DNA from: CBDAUN01 sp965200645 | GTDB lineage: Bacteria > Pseudomonadota > Gammaproteobacteria > Arenicellales > JAJDZL01 | Assembly (NCBI GenBank): GCA_965200645.1 | Contig: CBDAUN010000003.1 | Coordinates: 1,240,001-1,304,000, forward strand | Direction: 5' to 3' | Length of the DNA stretch: 64,000 nt | Shown here: piece after piece, positions 34,780 to 43,528 of the stretch | Position numbering within the stretch: the stretch's first letter is position 1 | Layout: each line of letters starts with the position of its first letter | Program-made: the position numbers and the translations under genes | Notes under the pieces: generated by a model | Seen by the model: only the letters and a program-made list of their open reading frames with translations | Told to the model about the DNA's origin: nothing | Databases searched by the model: none

Positions 34780-37529
34780 AAGCCGCAACTATTCAATTTG
34801 AATTGGATGGGCACCCGGTCGACGCCCTACCCGGCGAAACAATCTGGCAGGTTAACGATCGACTTAATTCCAGACTTCCGCACCTGTGCTATCACCCGGA
34901 ACCAGGCTATCGAGCAGACGGTAACTGTCGAGCCTGTATGGTCGAAATTGAAGGAGAACGCCTGCTTGCTGCGTCATGTATTCGCACGCCAACTCCCGGG
35001 ATGAAGGTACAAACTCATAGTAAACGGGCTGAAGCCGCGCGCGATATGGTATTCGAAATGCTGGCCTCAGACCAGCCCGCTCGAGAACATAGTCACGACC
35101 CTCAATCTAAATTTTGGCAGTGGACCGAGAAACTCGAAACAAAAACCGGTCGCCTGCCAAATCGACCGACCCCCGACCCCGACACCAGTCACATTGCCAT
35201 GGGAGTGTATTTGGACTCCTGTATTCACTGCACGCTTTGCGTACGTGCCTGCCGAGAAGTTCAAGTGAATGATGTTATTGGTATGGCTATGCGAGGTCAT
35301 GAATCCAAAATTGTGTTTGATTTTGACGACCCAATGGGTGACAGTACTTGTGTCGCGTGTGGCGAATGTGTACAGGCATGTCCGACTGGTGCGCTAGTTG
35401 AAACCGCCTTTGTTAACAATGAAGGCAAAGCTTTAAATCTTGAGTTGAACGAAGTCAAGAGTGTGTGTCCGTATTGTGGTGTGGGCTGCCAAATCACCTA
35501 TCAGATCAAGCAAAACGAAATAATTGCCGTACAGGGTCGCGACGGCCCAGCCAATCACAACCGTTTATGTGTAAAGGGCCGCTTTGGATTTGACTACGTC
35601 AAACACCCCCATCGTCTGACTAAACCATTAATTCGTAAAGAAAGTGCTCCCAAGGGAGCAGATCTTGAAGTAGACCCCGCAAATTATCACACTCATTTTC
35701 GAGAGACTACCTGGGAAGAAGCACTTGACAAGGCTGCTGAAGGGTTTAAACGAATTCGCGAGGAGTTTGGACCAGCGGGGCTTGCTGGGTTTGGTTCAGC
35801 AAAGGGGTCTAATGAAGAAGCATACCTGGTACAAAAGTTGGTGCGAACCGGATTTGGAACCAATAATGTGGATCATTGCACCAGGTTGTGTCACGCATCT
35901 TCTGTCGCGGCGTTACTTGAGGGAATCGGTTCGGGTGCCGTTACCGCTCCATTCACGGCCTGTGAAGATGCAGATGTCATCATCGTAATCGGCTCCAATC
36001 CCACGGAAAATCACCCGGTAGCTGCCACATTTTTTAAGCAGGCAGCGAAGCAAGGCAAAACTTTAGTGGTAATGGACCCACGAGGTACCGCCCTATCGCG
36101 ACATGCCACGCACATGCTGAAGTTCAATTCAGGAACTGACGTGGCAATGCTGAATGCACTACTCAATGTCATCATCACCGAAGACCTGTACGACAAGGAG
36201 TACATTGGCAGTTTCACCGAAGGTTTCGAAAACTTGCGCAGTCACATAGTGGATTTCACACCGGAAGCGATGTCCGCTGTATGCGGAATTGATGCCGACA
36301 CCTTGCGTACCGTGGCTCGTAAATTTGCTAACGCTGAACGAGGAATTATTTTTTGGGGCATGGGAATTTCCCAACATACCCATGGCACGGACAACGCACG
36401 GTGCTTGATTTCATTGGCAACTATAACTGGACATGTTGGTCGACCTGGAACTGGACTACATCCGCTTCGTGGACAGAACAATGTACAAGGTGCATCAGAT
36501 GCCGGATTGATTCCGATGATGTTTCCTGACTACCATTCAGTTGAAGCAGAAGACATTCGAAGCCGGTTTGAAGACGCTTGGGGTACCTCATTGGATCCGG
36601 TTAAAGGCCTGACAGTGGTAGAAATCATGGATGCTGTCCATAATGGAGTCATTCGTGGGATGTACGTGATGGGAGAAAATCCCGCCATGTCCGACCCCGA
36701 CGTCCAGCATGCCCGAGACGCACTAGCAAAACTTGATCATCTCGTAGTGCAGGATTTATTTCTAACAGAAACAAGTTATCACGCAGATGTAGTCTTGCCT
36801 GCATCGGCCTGGCCTGAGAAGGATGGCACAGTCACAAACACCAACCGTCAAGTGCAAATGGGCAGAACTGCCTTGGAGCTGCCTGGTGATGCTAAACAGG
36901 ACTGGTGGATCATCCAAGAAATCGCTAAACGCATCGGACTGGATTGGAATTTCACCCATCCATCGGACATTTATGCGGAAATGGCAAGTGTAATGCCTTC
37001 ACTGGATAATATTTCTTGGGGACGCCTGGATGATGAAAGTGCTGTCACCTATCCTTCGGACGCACCAGATGAAGCTGGCAGGGACATCGTATTCGGTGAT
37101 GGTTTTCCTACAGCAAATGGAAGGGCAAAACTCGTACCAGCTAAAATTGTTAGTCCGAATGAACAACCTGACAGTACTTTTCCACTCATACTCACTACGG
37201 GTAGACAGCTCGAACACTGGCATACTGGAGCAATGACCCGCCGTTCAAAAGTTCTGGATAACATTGAACCCGAAGCCGTAGCGAGTATGTCCACCGGACA
37301 GTTGAACTCTTTAGGAGTCGAATCAGGCGAAATGGTCCGAATTGTAACTCGAAGAGGCGCGATTGAACTTAAATCCCGGTCTGACCGAGGAATCCCTGAC
37401 GGGGTTGTTTTCGTACCTTTCTGTTACGCAGAAGCTGCCGCAAACGTACTGACTAACCCGGCATTAGACCCAATGGGCAAAATTCCCGAGTTTAAGTATT
37501 GTGCAGCCAGAGTCGAGCGATTGACATAG
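34773..37529 (+). CDS. Formate dehydrogenase alpha subunit (Mo/W, Cys-type)
   Basis: The catalytic subunit (918 residues) oxidises formate to CO2 at a molybdenum or tungsten bis-pterin centre. Domains in order: NuoG-like [2Fe-2S] (about 5-80, CRACMVEI), a His/Cys-ligated cluster region, two [4Fe-4S] ferredoxin motifs (CIHCTLCVRAC and CVACGECVQACP), then the MopB catalytic domain starting with CPYCGVGC. The active-site residue is Cys369 in NVDHCTRLCH, the position of selenocysteine in E. coli FdhF. Soluble and cytoplasmic, without a Tat signal. With the fused beta subunit it makes an Fdh1-like heterodimer producing NADH. Confidence 0.93.
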   Translation: MLKAATIQFELDGHPVDALPGETIWQVNDRLNSRLPHLCYHPEPGYRADGNCRACMVEIEGERLLAASCIRTPTPGMKVQTHSKRAEAARDMVFEMLASDQPAREHSHDPQSKFWQWTEKLETKTGRLPNRPTPDPDTSHIAMGVYLDSCIHCTLCVRACREVQVNDVIGMAMRGHESKIVFDFDDPMGDSTCVACGECVQACPTGALVETAFVNNEGKALNLELNEVKSVCPYCGVGCQITYQIKQNEIIAVQGRDGPANHNRLCVKGRFGFDYVKHPHRLTKPLIRKESAPKGADLEVDPANYHTHFRETTWEEALDKAAEGFKRIREEFGPAGLAGFGSAKGSNEEAYLVQKLVRTGFGTNNVDHCTRLCHASSVAALLEGIGSGAVTAPFTACEDADVIIVIGSNPTENHPVAATFFKQAAKQGKTLVVMDPRGTALSRHATHMLKFNSGTDVAMLNALLNVIITEDLYDKEYIGSFTEGFENLRSHIVDFTPEAMSAVCGIDADTLRTVARKFANAERGIIFWGMGISQHTHGTDNARCLISLATITGHVGRPGTGLHPLRGQNNVQGASDAGLIPMMFPDYHSVEAEDIRSRFEDAWGTSLDPVKGLTVVEIMDAVHNGVIRGMYVMGENPAMSDPDVQHARDALAKLDHLVVQDLFLTETSYHADVVLPASAWPEKDGTVTNTNRQVQMGRTALELPGDAKQDWWIIQEIAKRIGLDWNFTHPSDIYAEMASVMPSLDNISWGRLDDESAVTYPSDAPDEAGRDIVFGDGFPTANGRAKLVPAKIVSPNEQPDSTFPLILTTGRQLEHWHTGAMTRRSKVLDNIEPEAVASMSTGQLNSLGVESGEMVRIVTRRGAIELKSRSDRGIPDGVVFVPFCYAEAAANVLTNPALDPMGKIPEFKYCAARVERLT

Positions 37530-37605
37530 TGGAGTGAATAATCGTTGATAACCCCTTATCGTTGAAATTCATTCTGAAAAGTTTAACAAGAATTCTTAGC
37601 CGAAT

Positions 37606-39162
37606 ATGGCGCAAGCAACCACACTATCACCATCTCGGTCCAGACGGTCGCAACTCAGAGCAAAGCGTCTAACCGAAACGCCCTCTCAGCCCATTATTAT
37701 CAATGCAGGACTGAAGCGAGAAATTCCTCCTTACATCATGATGAGCGAGGAAGGTCTCGACATTATTGAAGATAAAACCGAGGAACTGCTTCAAGAAGTT
37801 GGAGTTGAATTTCGTGGCGATGACGAAGCCCTCAGAATCTGGAAGGAAGCCGGAGCTGATGTAAATGGCATACGGGTAAGGTTCGATAGAGGACTCGTAC
37901 GGGACATCATCACCAACACCACACCCAGTAGTTTTATGCAACACGCTAGAAACCCGGAACGTTCTGTACGACTCGGCGGAGATCATATCGTGTTTGCTCC
38001 TGCCTACGGTTCACCGTTTGTATCGGATTTAGATCGTGGACGCCGTTACGGTACATTGGTAGATTTTGAAAACATTATCAAACTCGCATATTCCTCACCT
38101 TGGCTTCATCATTCCGGCGGTACGGTTTGCGAACCTGTAGACATTCCAGTGAACAAACGCCACCTGGACATGGTGTATGCACATATGCGCTACTCCGATA
38201 TGCCATTTATGGGTTCTGTTACAACACGTGAACGAGCACTGGACTCAGTAGAAATGGCCCGAATTCTATTTGGAGCTGACTATGTAGAAAACCATTGTGT
38301 GATCATGGGGAATATCAATATGAACTCACCTTTGGTTTATGACGAAGCCATGTCAGGCGCACTGCGGGCCTACTCTGAAGCGAATCAGTGTCCGGTGGTT
38401 GTGCCCTTTGTACTTGGGGGAGCAACTGGACCGGTTACGATAGCCGGCTGCATTGCTCAGTCGCTTGCAGAAGTGATGGTCGGTGTCGCATTGGGGCAGT
38501 TGGTACGACCTGGTTCTCCGGCGGTGTTTGGCAACTTCACCACCACCGTAAATTTGCGGGCTGGTGCCCCATCTTTTGGTACACCAGAATCGGCTGCTGC
38601 TTCCTACGTGGTTGGGCAACTTGCTCGACGCTTCAATGTCCCGCTTCGCTGCAGTGGTGGATTCACGAGTTCCCAAAGCGTTGATGCTCAAGCAACTAAT
38701 GAGAGTGTAAATTCGTTAAATGCAGCAGTTCTGTGTGGTGCACACTTTGTTCTGCATGCTGCTGGATGGATGGAAAGTGCACTTGTAATGAATTACGAAA
38801 AGATGATTATTGATGCCGATTATCTTGGTGCTTTACACAAATTTGTTAAAGGAATAAACGTGGATTCGGATCAGTTTGCCATCAGTTCATTTGAAGAAGT
38901 CGGCCCCGGAAATCACTTTTTCGGTAGTGCCCATACGATGAAGTACTATCAAGAAGCCTTTTATGAATCTGAGTTATTTAGCACACAGTCATATGAACAG
39001 TGGGAAGATGAGGGAAGCAAGAATGTTGTTCAGCGGGCTAATGCCAAGTGGAAGAAGATGCTGGAAACCTACCAGGAACCTGGATTAGATCAAGCCAAAG
39101 ACGAAGAATTGAAAGAATTTATGAATCGTCGCAAAAACGAAATGCCTGATATTTGGTACTAG
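37606..39162 (+). CDS. MttB-family methyltransferase without pyrrolysine
   Basis: The 518-residue protein belongs to the trimethylamine methyltransferase (MttB) family, TIM-barrel enzymes that pass a methyl group to a corrinoid protein. Family strings include IPPYIMMSEEGLD, VFAPAYGSPFV and HAAGWMESALVMNYEKM. Archaeal MttB has an in-frame amber codon for pyrrolysine; this frame contains none, placing it in the non-Pyl group, whose known members use glycine betaine, proline betaine, carnitine and similar substrates. No MtbC/MttC corrinoid protein or RamA-type activator gene is adjacent. Lying 76 bp after formate dehydrogenase, it may feed C1 units toward formate; substrate unknown. Confidence 0.85.
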   Translation: MAQATTLSPSRSRRSQLRAKRLTETPSQPIIINAGLKREIPPYIMMSEEGLDIIEDKTEELLQEVGVEFRGDDEALRIWKEAGADVNGIRVRFDRGLVRDIITNTTPSSFMQHARNPERSVRLGGDHIVFAPAYGSPFVSDLDRGRRYGTLVDFENIIKLAYSSPWLHHSGGTVCEPVDIPVNKRHLDMVYAHMRYSDMPFMGSVTTRERALDSVEMARILFGADYVENHCVIMGNINMNSPLVYDEAMSGALRAYSEANQCPVVVPFVLGGATGPVTIAGCIAQSLAEVMVGVALGQLVRPGSPAVFGNFTTTVNLRAGAPSFGTPESAAASYVVGQLARRFNVPLRCSGGFTSSQSVDAQATNESVNSLNAAVLCGAHFVLHAAGWMESALVMNYEKMIIDADYLGALHKFVKGINVDSDQFAISSFEEVGPGNHFFGSAHTMKYYQEAFYESELFSTQSYEQWEDEGSKNVVQRANAKWKKMLETYQEPGLDQAKDEELKEFMNRRKNEMPDIWY

Positions 39163-39213
39163 ACCTGAGTTAGCTTCCTCATCCTCAAAATGATTAGTCT
39201 CTCAAAAGTACAC

Positions 39214-40092
39214 CTAGCTTAGCATATCCCTCACGAGTTCACCGATCCCGGCAGGATTGTCGGTAACTTGAACTCCGCATTCACGTAACACGGAAATTTT
39301 TTCTGAAGCCGTACCTTTACCACCTGCAATAATGGCACCGGCGTGACCCATTCGCTTCCCGGGAGGGGCAGTTAAGCCTGCGATAAATGCTGCAACAGGT
39401 TTAGTTCCATTGTCTGCTATCCAGCGACCACAATCCTCTTCATCCGTGCCACCGATCTCGCCGCACATCACGATCAGATCAGTATCTGGATCTGCCTCAA
39501 ACCACTTCACTACATCAAGGTGTTTCGTACCGTTAACTGGGTCACCCCCAATCCCGACGCAGGTTGACTGCCCCAACCCGACTTTAGTGAGTTGGTCAAC
39601 AACTTCATAGGTCAATGTTCCTGAGCGTGAAACCACCCCGATTGAACCTTTGGTGTGAATGTAGCCAGGCATAATTCCGATCTTGAGTTCGTCCGGTGTA
39701 ATCACCCCCGGGCAATTTGGTCCGACTAATATTGTGTCGGAGTCTTGCATCGCATGACGAGTGCGAATCATATCCTTAACCGGAATTCCTTCGGTGATGC
39801 AGATCACCAAATCTAGTTCTGCCGCGACTGCCTCATCGATCGCTTTAGCCGCAAAAGGTGGTGGAACATAAATCACTGACACAGTGGCTCCGGTTTCGGC
39901 TTTGGCTTCCGCAACAGTATCGAAAACTGGGATACCATCAACTTCCTGCCCCCCTTTTCTCGGGGTCACTCCTGCTACGAACGCTTCTGCACCGTTTGCA
40001 TACTGGACACAATTGCGTGTATGAAACATGCCGGTTTTACCGGTCATTCCCTGAGTCATGACCTTGGTATGTTTGTCTATTAGTATTGACAC
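39214..40092 (-). CDS. sucD: Succinyl-CoA synthetase alpha subunit (canonical copy)
   Basis: SucD binds CoA and carries the phosphohistidine intermediate. In the 292-residue protein the active His is His250 (KRMGHAGAI); CoA-binding GMTGKTGMFH and GPNCPGVITP are normal. The partner sucC is 3 bp upstream. This pair is the standard TCA-cycle enzyme by sequence and lies downstream of a second, divergent pair in the same orientation, so all four genes look like one transcript. A malate-CoA ligase (MtkB) role is less likely because the beta subunit lacks the insertion I associate with MtkA. Confidence 0.92.
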   Translation of the reverse strand: MSILIDKHTKVMTQGMTGKTGMFHTRNCVQYANGAEAFVAGVTPRKGGQEVDGIPVFDTVAEAKAETGATVSVIYVPPPFAAKAIDEAVAAELDLVICITEGIPVKDMIRTRHAMQDSDTILVGPNCPGVITPDELKIGIMPGYIHTKGSIGVVSRSGTLTYEVVDQLTKVGLGQSTCVGIGGDPVNGTKHLDVVKWFEADPDTDLIVMCGEIGGTDEEDCGRWIADNGTKPVAAFIAGLTAPPGKRMGHAGAIIAGGKGTASEKISVLRECGVQVTDNPAGIGELVRDMLS

Positions 40093-40095
40093 CAG

Positions 40096-41259
40096 CTACA
40101 CCTTAGTTGCACCGACTGCTTTTTCCGCTGCGTCATCCATGGTCGTGGCGGTGATCAATTTAAGTCCGGATTCCTCCAAAATCTGCTTACCGATTTGTAC
40201 ATTCGTTCCTTCGAGCCGAACCACAACCGGAACTCTAACGCCGATTTGTTTAACTGCTTCTACTAAACCCTGTGCTATCACATCGCAACGCATAATTCCA
40301 CCAAAGATGTTGACTAAAACAGCTTTCACGTTGTCATTTCGCAGCATGATTCTGAATGCGACGATCACTTGTTCGGTAGTGGCTCCACCACCCACATCTA
40401 AAAAGTTTGCTGGTTGTCCGCCATACAATTGAATAATGTCCATGGTAGCCATCGCCAACCCGGCTCCGTTGACTAAACAACCAATGTTTCCGTCCAAAGA
40501 AATATAGGATAATCCGGTATCTGCAGCTTCGATTTCATCCTGAGACTCTTCCGACAGGTCACGAAATTCAACTATCTCCGATTGACGATAAAGAGCACTG
40601 TCATCGAACGTCATTTTTGCATCCAATGCAATCAGGTCATGGTTGGGCGTCAGGATCAATGGATTTATTTCCGCCATTGATGCATCTGAATCCCAAAAGG
40701 CCTGATAAAGCGCTTTTAGAAATTCACTCGCTCTGTCGATTGCGTCTTCAGGAATGTTTGCGGCTATCGCTGCTTCGCGAGCCTCATCAGTTGTCAGGCC
40801 GCTACTTGGATCAATGTATGTTTTATGAATCTTTTCTGGTGTTGCTGCCGCAACTTCTTCGATTTCGACACCACCTTCAGAACTCGTCATCAATACCACT
40901 CGTTGGTGCACTCGATCGACTACCAACCCGGCGTAAATTTCTGACTTAATGGCTACGCCTTTTTCGACAAGAACTTGTTGAACGATTTGGCCTTCAAGTC
41001 CTGTCTGCGGAGTGATGAGTGGATTACCTAAAATAGCATCCGCTGCTTGACGTGCTTCGTCAGACGATCTGGCCAACTTAACGCCGCCTCCTTTGCCGCG
41101 ACCACCAGCATGAATTTGCGCCTTCACCGCAACCAGCTCACCACCTAGTTCCGCCACTGCTGCAACTACTTCATCCGCTGATTTACACACAATAGACGGT
41201 TGCACGGCCACCCCGTAATTGGCCAGTATTTTTTTGGCTTGATACTCGTGAACTTTCAC
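40096..41259 (-). CDS. sucC: Succinyl-CoA synthetase beta subunit (canonical copy)
   Basis: SucC binds nucleotide, Mg2+ and succinate. The 387-residue protein has an ATP-grasp domain with Lys46 and the nucleotide loop Gly53-Arg54-Gly55 in HAGGRGKGGG, Mg ligands Asn in EINPL and Asp in ALDAKM, substrate Asn in CLVNGAG, and NIFGGIMRCD, all in agreement with E. coli SucC. It begins MKVHEYQAKKIL. It lies 25 bp downstream of the divergent sucD copy and 3 bp upstream of its own partner. Confidence 0.93.
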   Translation of the reverse strand: MKVHEYQAKKILANYGVAVQPSIVCKSADEVVAAVAELGGELVAVKAQIHAGGRGKGGGVKLARSSDEARQAADAILGNPLITPQTGLEGQIVQQVLVEKGVAIKSEIYAGLVVDRVHQRVVLMTSSEGGVEIEEVAAATPEKIHKTYIDPSSGLTTDEAREAAIAANIPEDAIDRASEFLKALYQAFWDSDASMAEINPLILTPNHDLIALDAKMTFDDSALYRQSEIVEFRDLSEESQDEIEAADTGLSYISLDGNIGCLVNGAGLAMATMDIIQLYGGQPANFLDVGGGATTEQVIVAFRIMLRNDNVKAVLVNIFGGIMRCDVIAQGLVEAVKQIGVRVPVVVRLEGTNVQIGKQILEESGLKLITATTMDDAAEKAVGATKV

Positions 41260-41284
41260 AATTACTTGCGTACTGTTAAAAAGA

Positions 41285-42157
41285 TTATTTTAGTGCTTTT
41301 TTCATGGTGACACCAATTTCAACTGGCGAATCCGGTACATGCACTCCCACTGATCGCAGCGTTTGTATCTTGTGTTCCGTGCCACCCAATCCAGCCGAAA
41401 TTATTGCACCGGCATGTCCCATGCGGCGATCAGAAGGAGCATGACGTCCCGCCACATATGCCACAACAGGCTGGGGGTAGTCAACGGAGCGCAAGTACTG
41501 TGCTGCTTGCTCTTCTGCTGCTCCTCCGATTTCACCAATAAGTAATACGCTGTCGGTGTCGGGATCGTCACGAAACAGCTCTAGGCAGTCAACAAACGAC
41601 ATACCTTGTACTGGGTCTGCACCAATACCAATGCAAGTGGATTGTCCCAAACCTTGATCACACAGTTGGGCCACAGCTTCATAGAATAGTGTTCCTGAAC
41701 GCGAGACTACGGCAACGCGGCCCTTCTCATAAATTGAGACAGGCATGATCCCGATCTTGCACTGCTTCGGAACGATGATTCCAGGACAATTTGGGCCAAT
41801 CAAACGGGAGTTGGATGACCGCAAACGCTCCTTCACTCTGAGCATGTCCAGCAATGGTACACCTTCAGTGATGCATACGATTACGCTAATACCTGCATCA
41901 ATTGCTTCGATAATCGCATCTGCTGCTGCTCTAGGCGGCACAAACAACATTGAGGCTTGTGCACCGGTTGCTTCCCGTGCTTCCGCAACAGTATCGAAAA
42001 CCGGTAAGTTCAGGTGTCTATTCCCGCCTTGTCCAGGCACCACACCGGCAACAATCCGTGTGCCATATTCAATTGCCTGATGCGAAAAAAAGCTACCGAG
42101 ATACCCTGTAATACCTTGACAGATTACGCGAGTGTCGGAGTTTACCAAAACGCTCAT
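41285..42157 (-). CDS. SucD-like acyl-CoA synthetase alpha subunit (divergent copy)
   Basis: This 290-residue paralogue of SucD keeps the phosphorylated His (His248 in RRMGHAGAI) and the GPNCPGIIVP segment but differs in the CoA-binding region near residues 15-25, where GITGYLGSFF replaces the usual G-T-G-x-F-H pattern. It has 5 bp to its beta partner upstream. Catalysis through a phosphohistidine is therefore expected, with a different acid or altered CoA contacts. Candidates from known SucCD-type enzymes are malate, itaconate, 3-sulfinopropionate or acetate-like acids; sequence alone does not decide. Confidence 0.85.
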   Translation of the reverse strand: MSVLVNSDTRVICQGITGYLGSFFSHQAIEYGTRIVAGVVPGQGGNRHLNLPVFDTVAEAREATGAQASMLFVPPRAAADAIIEAIDAGISVIVCITEGVPLLDMLRVKERLRSSNSRLIGPNCPGIIVPKQCKIGIMPVSIYEKGRVAVVSRSGTLFYEAVAQLCDQGLGQSTCIGIGADPVQGMSFVDCLELFRDDPDTDSVLLIGEIGGAAEEQAAQYLRSVDYPQPVVAYVAGRHAPSDRRMGHAGAIISAGLGGTEHKIQTLRSVGVHVPDSPVEIGVTMKKALK

Positions 42158-42162
42158 TTCAA

Positions 42163-43314
42163 TTACTCGGAAGCAATTTGAATCAACTTGCCGACAGCAT
42201 CCTGCATGTTTCTGGCTAGAGAAAACTTGATGTTTGCGTTGCGCAGCAAAACCACTGCATGATCCTTACTTGTTCCAGCAAAGCGAACAATAATCGGGCA
42301 TTGAATCGGCGACTCTCGATGAACGGTGATGAGTCCTTCAGCGACAGTGTCGCAATGCGTCAAACCACCACCAACGACATTCACAAACAGTGCCTTCAAA
42401 CCAGACTGTCGCAACACTCGACGACATGCATCTGCAACGTCGGAACTAGTAGCCACTGGAGGCAAGTCTAGGAAGTTTGCAGGTTCACCGCCATGTAACT
42501 TAACCAAGTCGATTGTAGCCAGTGCTAAGCCAGCACCACTAACCATCAGCCCAATATTACCCTGAAGTTGAACATAGTTATAGCCAGCTTCAGAACGAAT
42601 AACCCGATCAGGTTCCTCGCTGTCATCGTGAACTTCAAAATTGGTGCGTCTAAACGAAGCATTGTCATCCAGTTCCAACTTCACGTCTAGACCTACCAAC
42701 TCACCTTCAGCAGTTAAGGCGAGTGGATTCAATTCAATCGCGGTGGCATCCAATTCGATCACAGCTCGATGCAGGTTCAGGCAAATCTGAATGAAATCTT
42801 CAACCTGTTTACCGCTTAAATTTAATTGCTGTGCAACTTCAGCCAGGACTGTCTGATCCGGAGGTGAGTTAACTTGCAGAGGTTGGCGAACAATTTGGTC
42901 CCGTGCTTGGTTTTCAATGTTTGTTCCGCCGCTGATTGATGCCAGCAACACTAACTCTCCAGCCCGTCTATCAATCACGCACGCGAGATACATCTCGGAA
43001 TCAATATTGCAGCCCTGCTCAACATATACGTGCTTAACCGGCAGTCCACTGGAACCAGTTTGCGTTGTGACAAGGTTGGAGCCGAGCAACTCTTTGGCCA
43101 GTGTTCCAACCTCCGGGATGGACCTGCCAATTTTAACTCCCCCAAATCGTGCTCTATCACCGGCAAGAATCTGTGCTTTTACAACCCAGAAATCGGCCTC
43201 AATGGACTTAGCTGCAGATTCTGCTTGCTCTGAATTATCAGCGATCTGCCCAGGGGGAAAGTTAAATCCATGCTGGTCCAGTAGTTGCTTTGCCTGATAT
43301 TCGTGGACGAACAT
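42163..43314 (-). CDS. SucC-like acyl-CoA synthetase beta subunit (divergent copy)
   Basis: The 383-residue protein has the SucC fold and numbering (MFVHEYQAKQLL, Lys46) but the nucleotide loop HAGGRGK is LAGDRAR: His50 to Leu, Gly53 to Asp, Gly55 to Ala, Lys56 to Arg. The substrate Asn of VNGAG is Ser (MVSGAG), DVGGGA is DLPPVA, and NIFGGI-x-RCD is NVVGGGLTHCD. The Mg ligands (ELNPL, GLDVKL) are kept. The coordinated changes at nucleotide and acid sites suggest a new substrate, or a non-standard phosphate donor, rather than simple decay, since the frame and length are intact. First gene of the four-gene operon. Confidence 0.85.
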   Translation of the reverse strand: MFVHEYQAKQLLDQHGFNFPPGQIADNSEQAESAAKSIEADFWVVKAQILAGDRARFGGVKIGRSIPEVGTLAKELLGSNLVTTQTGSSGLPVKHVYVEQGCNIDSEMYLACVIDRRAGELVLLASISGGTNIENQARDQIVRQPLQVNSPPDQTVLAEVAQQLNLSGKQVEDFIQICLNLHRAVIELDATAIELNPLALTAEGELVGLDVKLELDDNASFRRTNFEVHDDSEEPDRVIRSEAGYNYVQLQGNIGLMVSGAGLALATIDLVKLHGGEPANFLDLPPVATSSDVADACRRVLRQSGLKALFVNVVGGGLTHCDTVAEGLITVHRESPIQCPIIVRFAGTSKDHAVVLLRNANIKFSLARNMQDAVGKLIQIASE

Positions 43315-43385
43315 ATTGATTTGAGTTGTAGTTAAAGTTTAACTAAGCAGGTGCGAGTTCATTGTACTCTATGGCAATCAACTCA

Positions 43386-43414
43386 CTGTAATAATCGGTT
43401 TTGAGTCCTGTCAA
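43386..43414 (-). promoter_or_regulatory. Candidate promoter of the double sucCD operon
   Basis: On the minus strand TTGACA (43414-43409) is followed after 17 bp by TTACAG (43391-43386), about 75 bp upstream of the first SucC-like gene. The -35 is perfect and the -10 weak. The 214-bp region also serves the divergent DapA-family gene. Confidence 0.4.
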
Positions 43415-43528
43415 TTTTATTTACACCGTACCAGTCCAATCACACTGGATAATTCTCCTCCCATCAAAATAAAATAAAGTTAGTTACAACGACAGCAGTA
43501 TTGGCTACATAAACATGGAGAAATTCAA

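Noticed and set aside
40096..41259. Canonical SucC as malate-CoA ligase MtkA of a serine cycle
   Set aside because: It follows SucC closely, lacks the insertion after the GGRGK loop that I associate with MtkA, and no malyl-CoA lyase or other serine-cycle genes are present.
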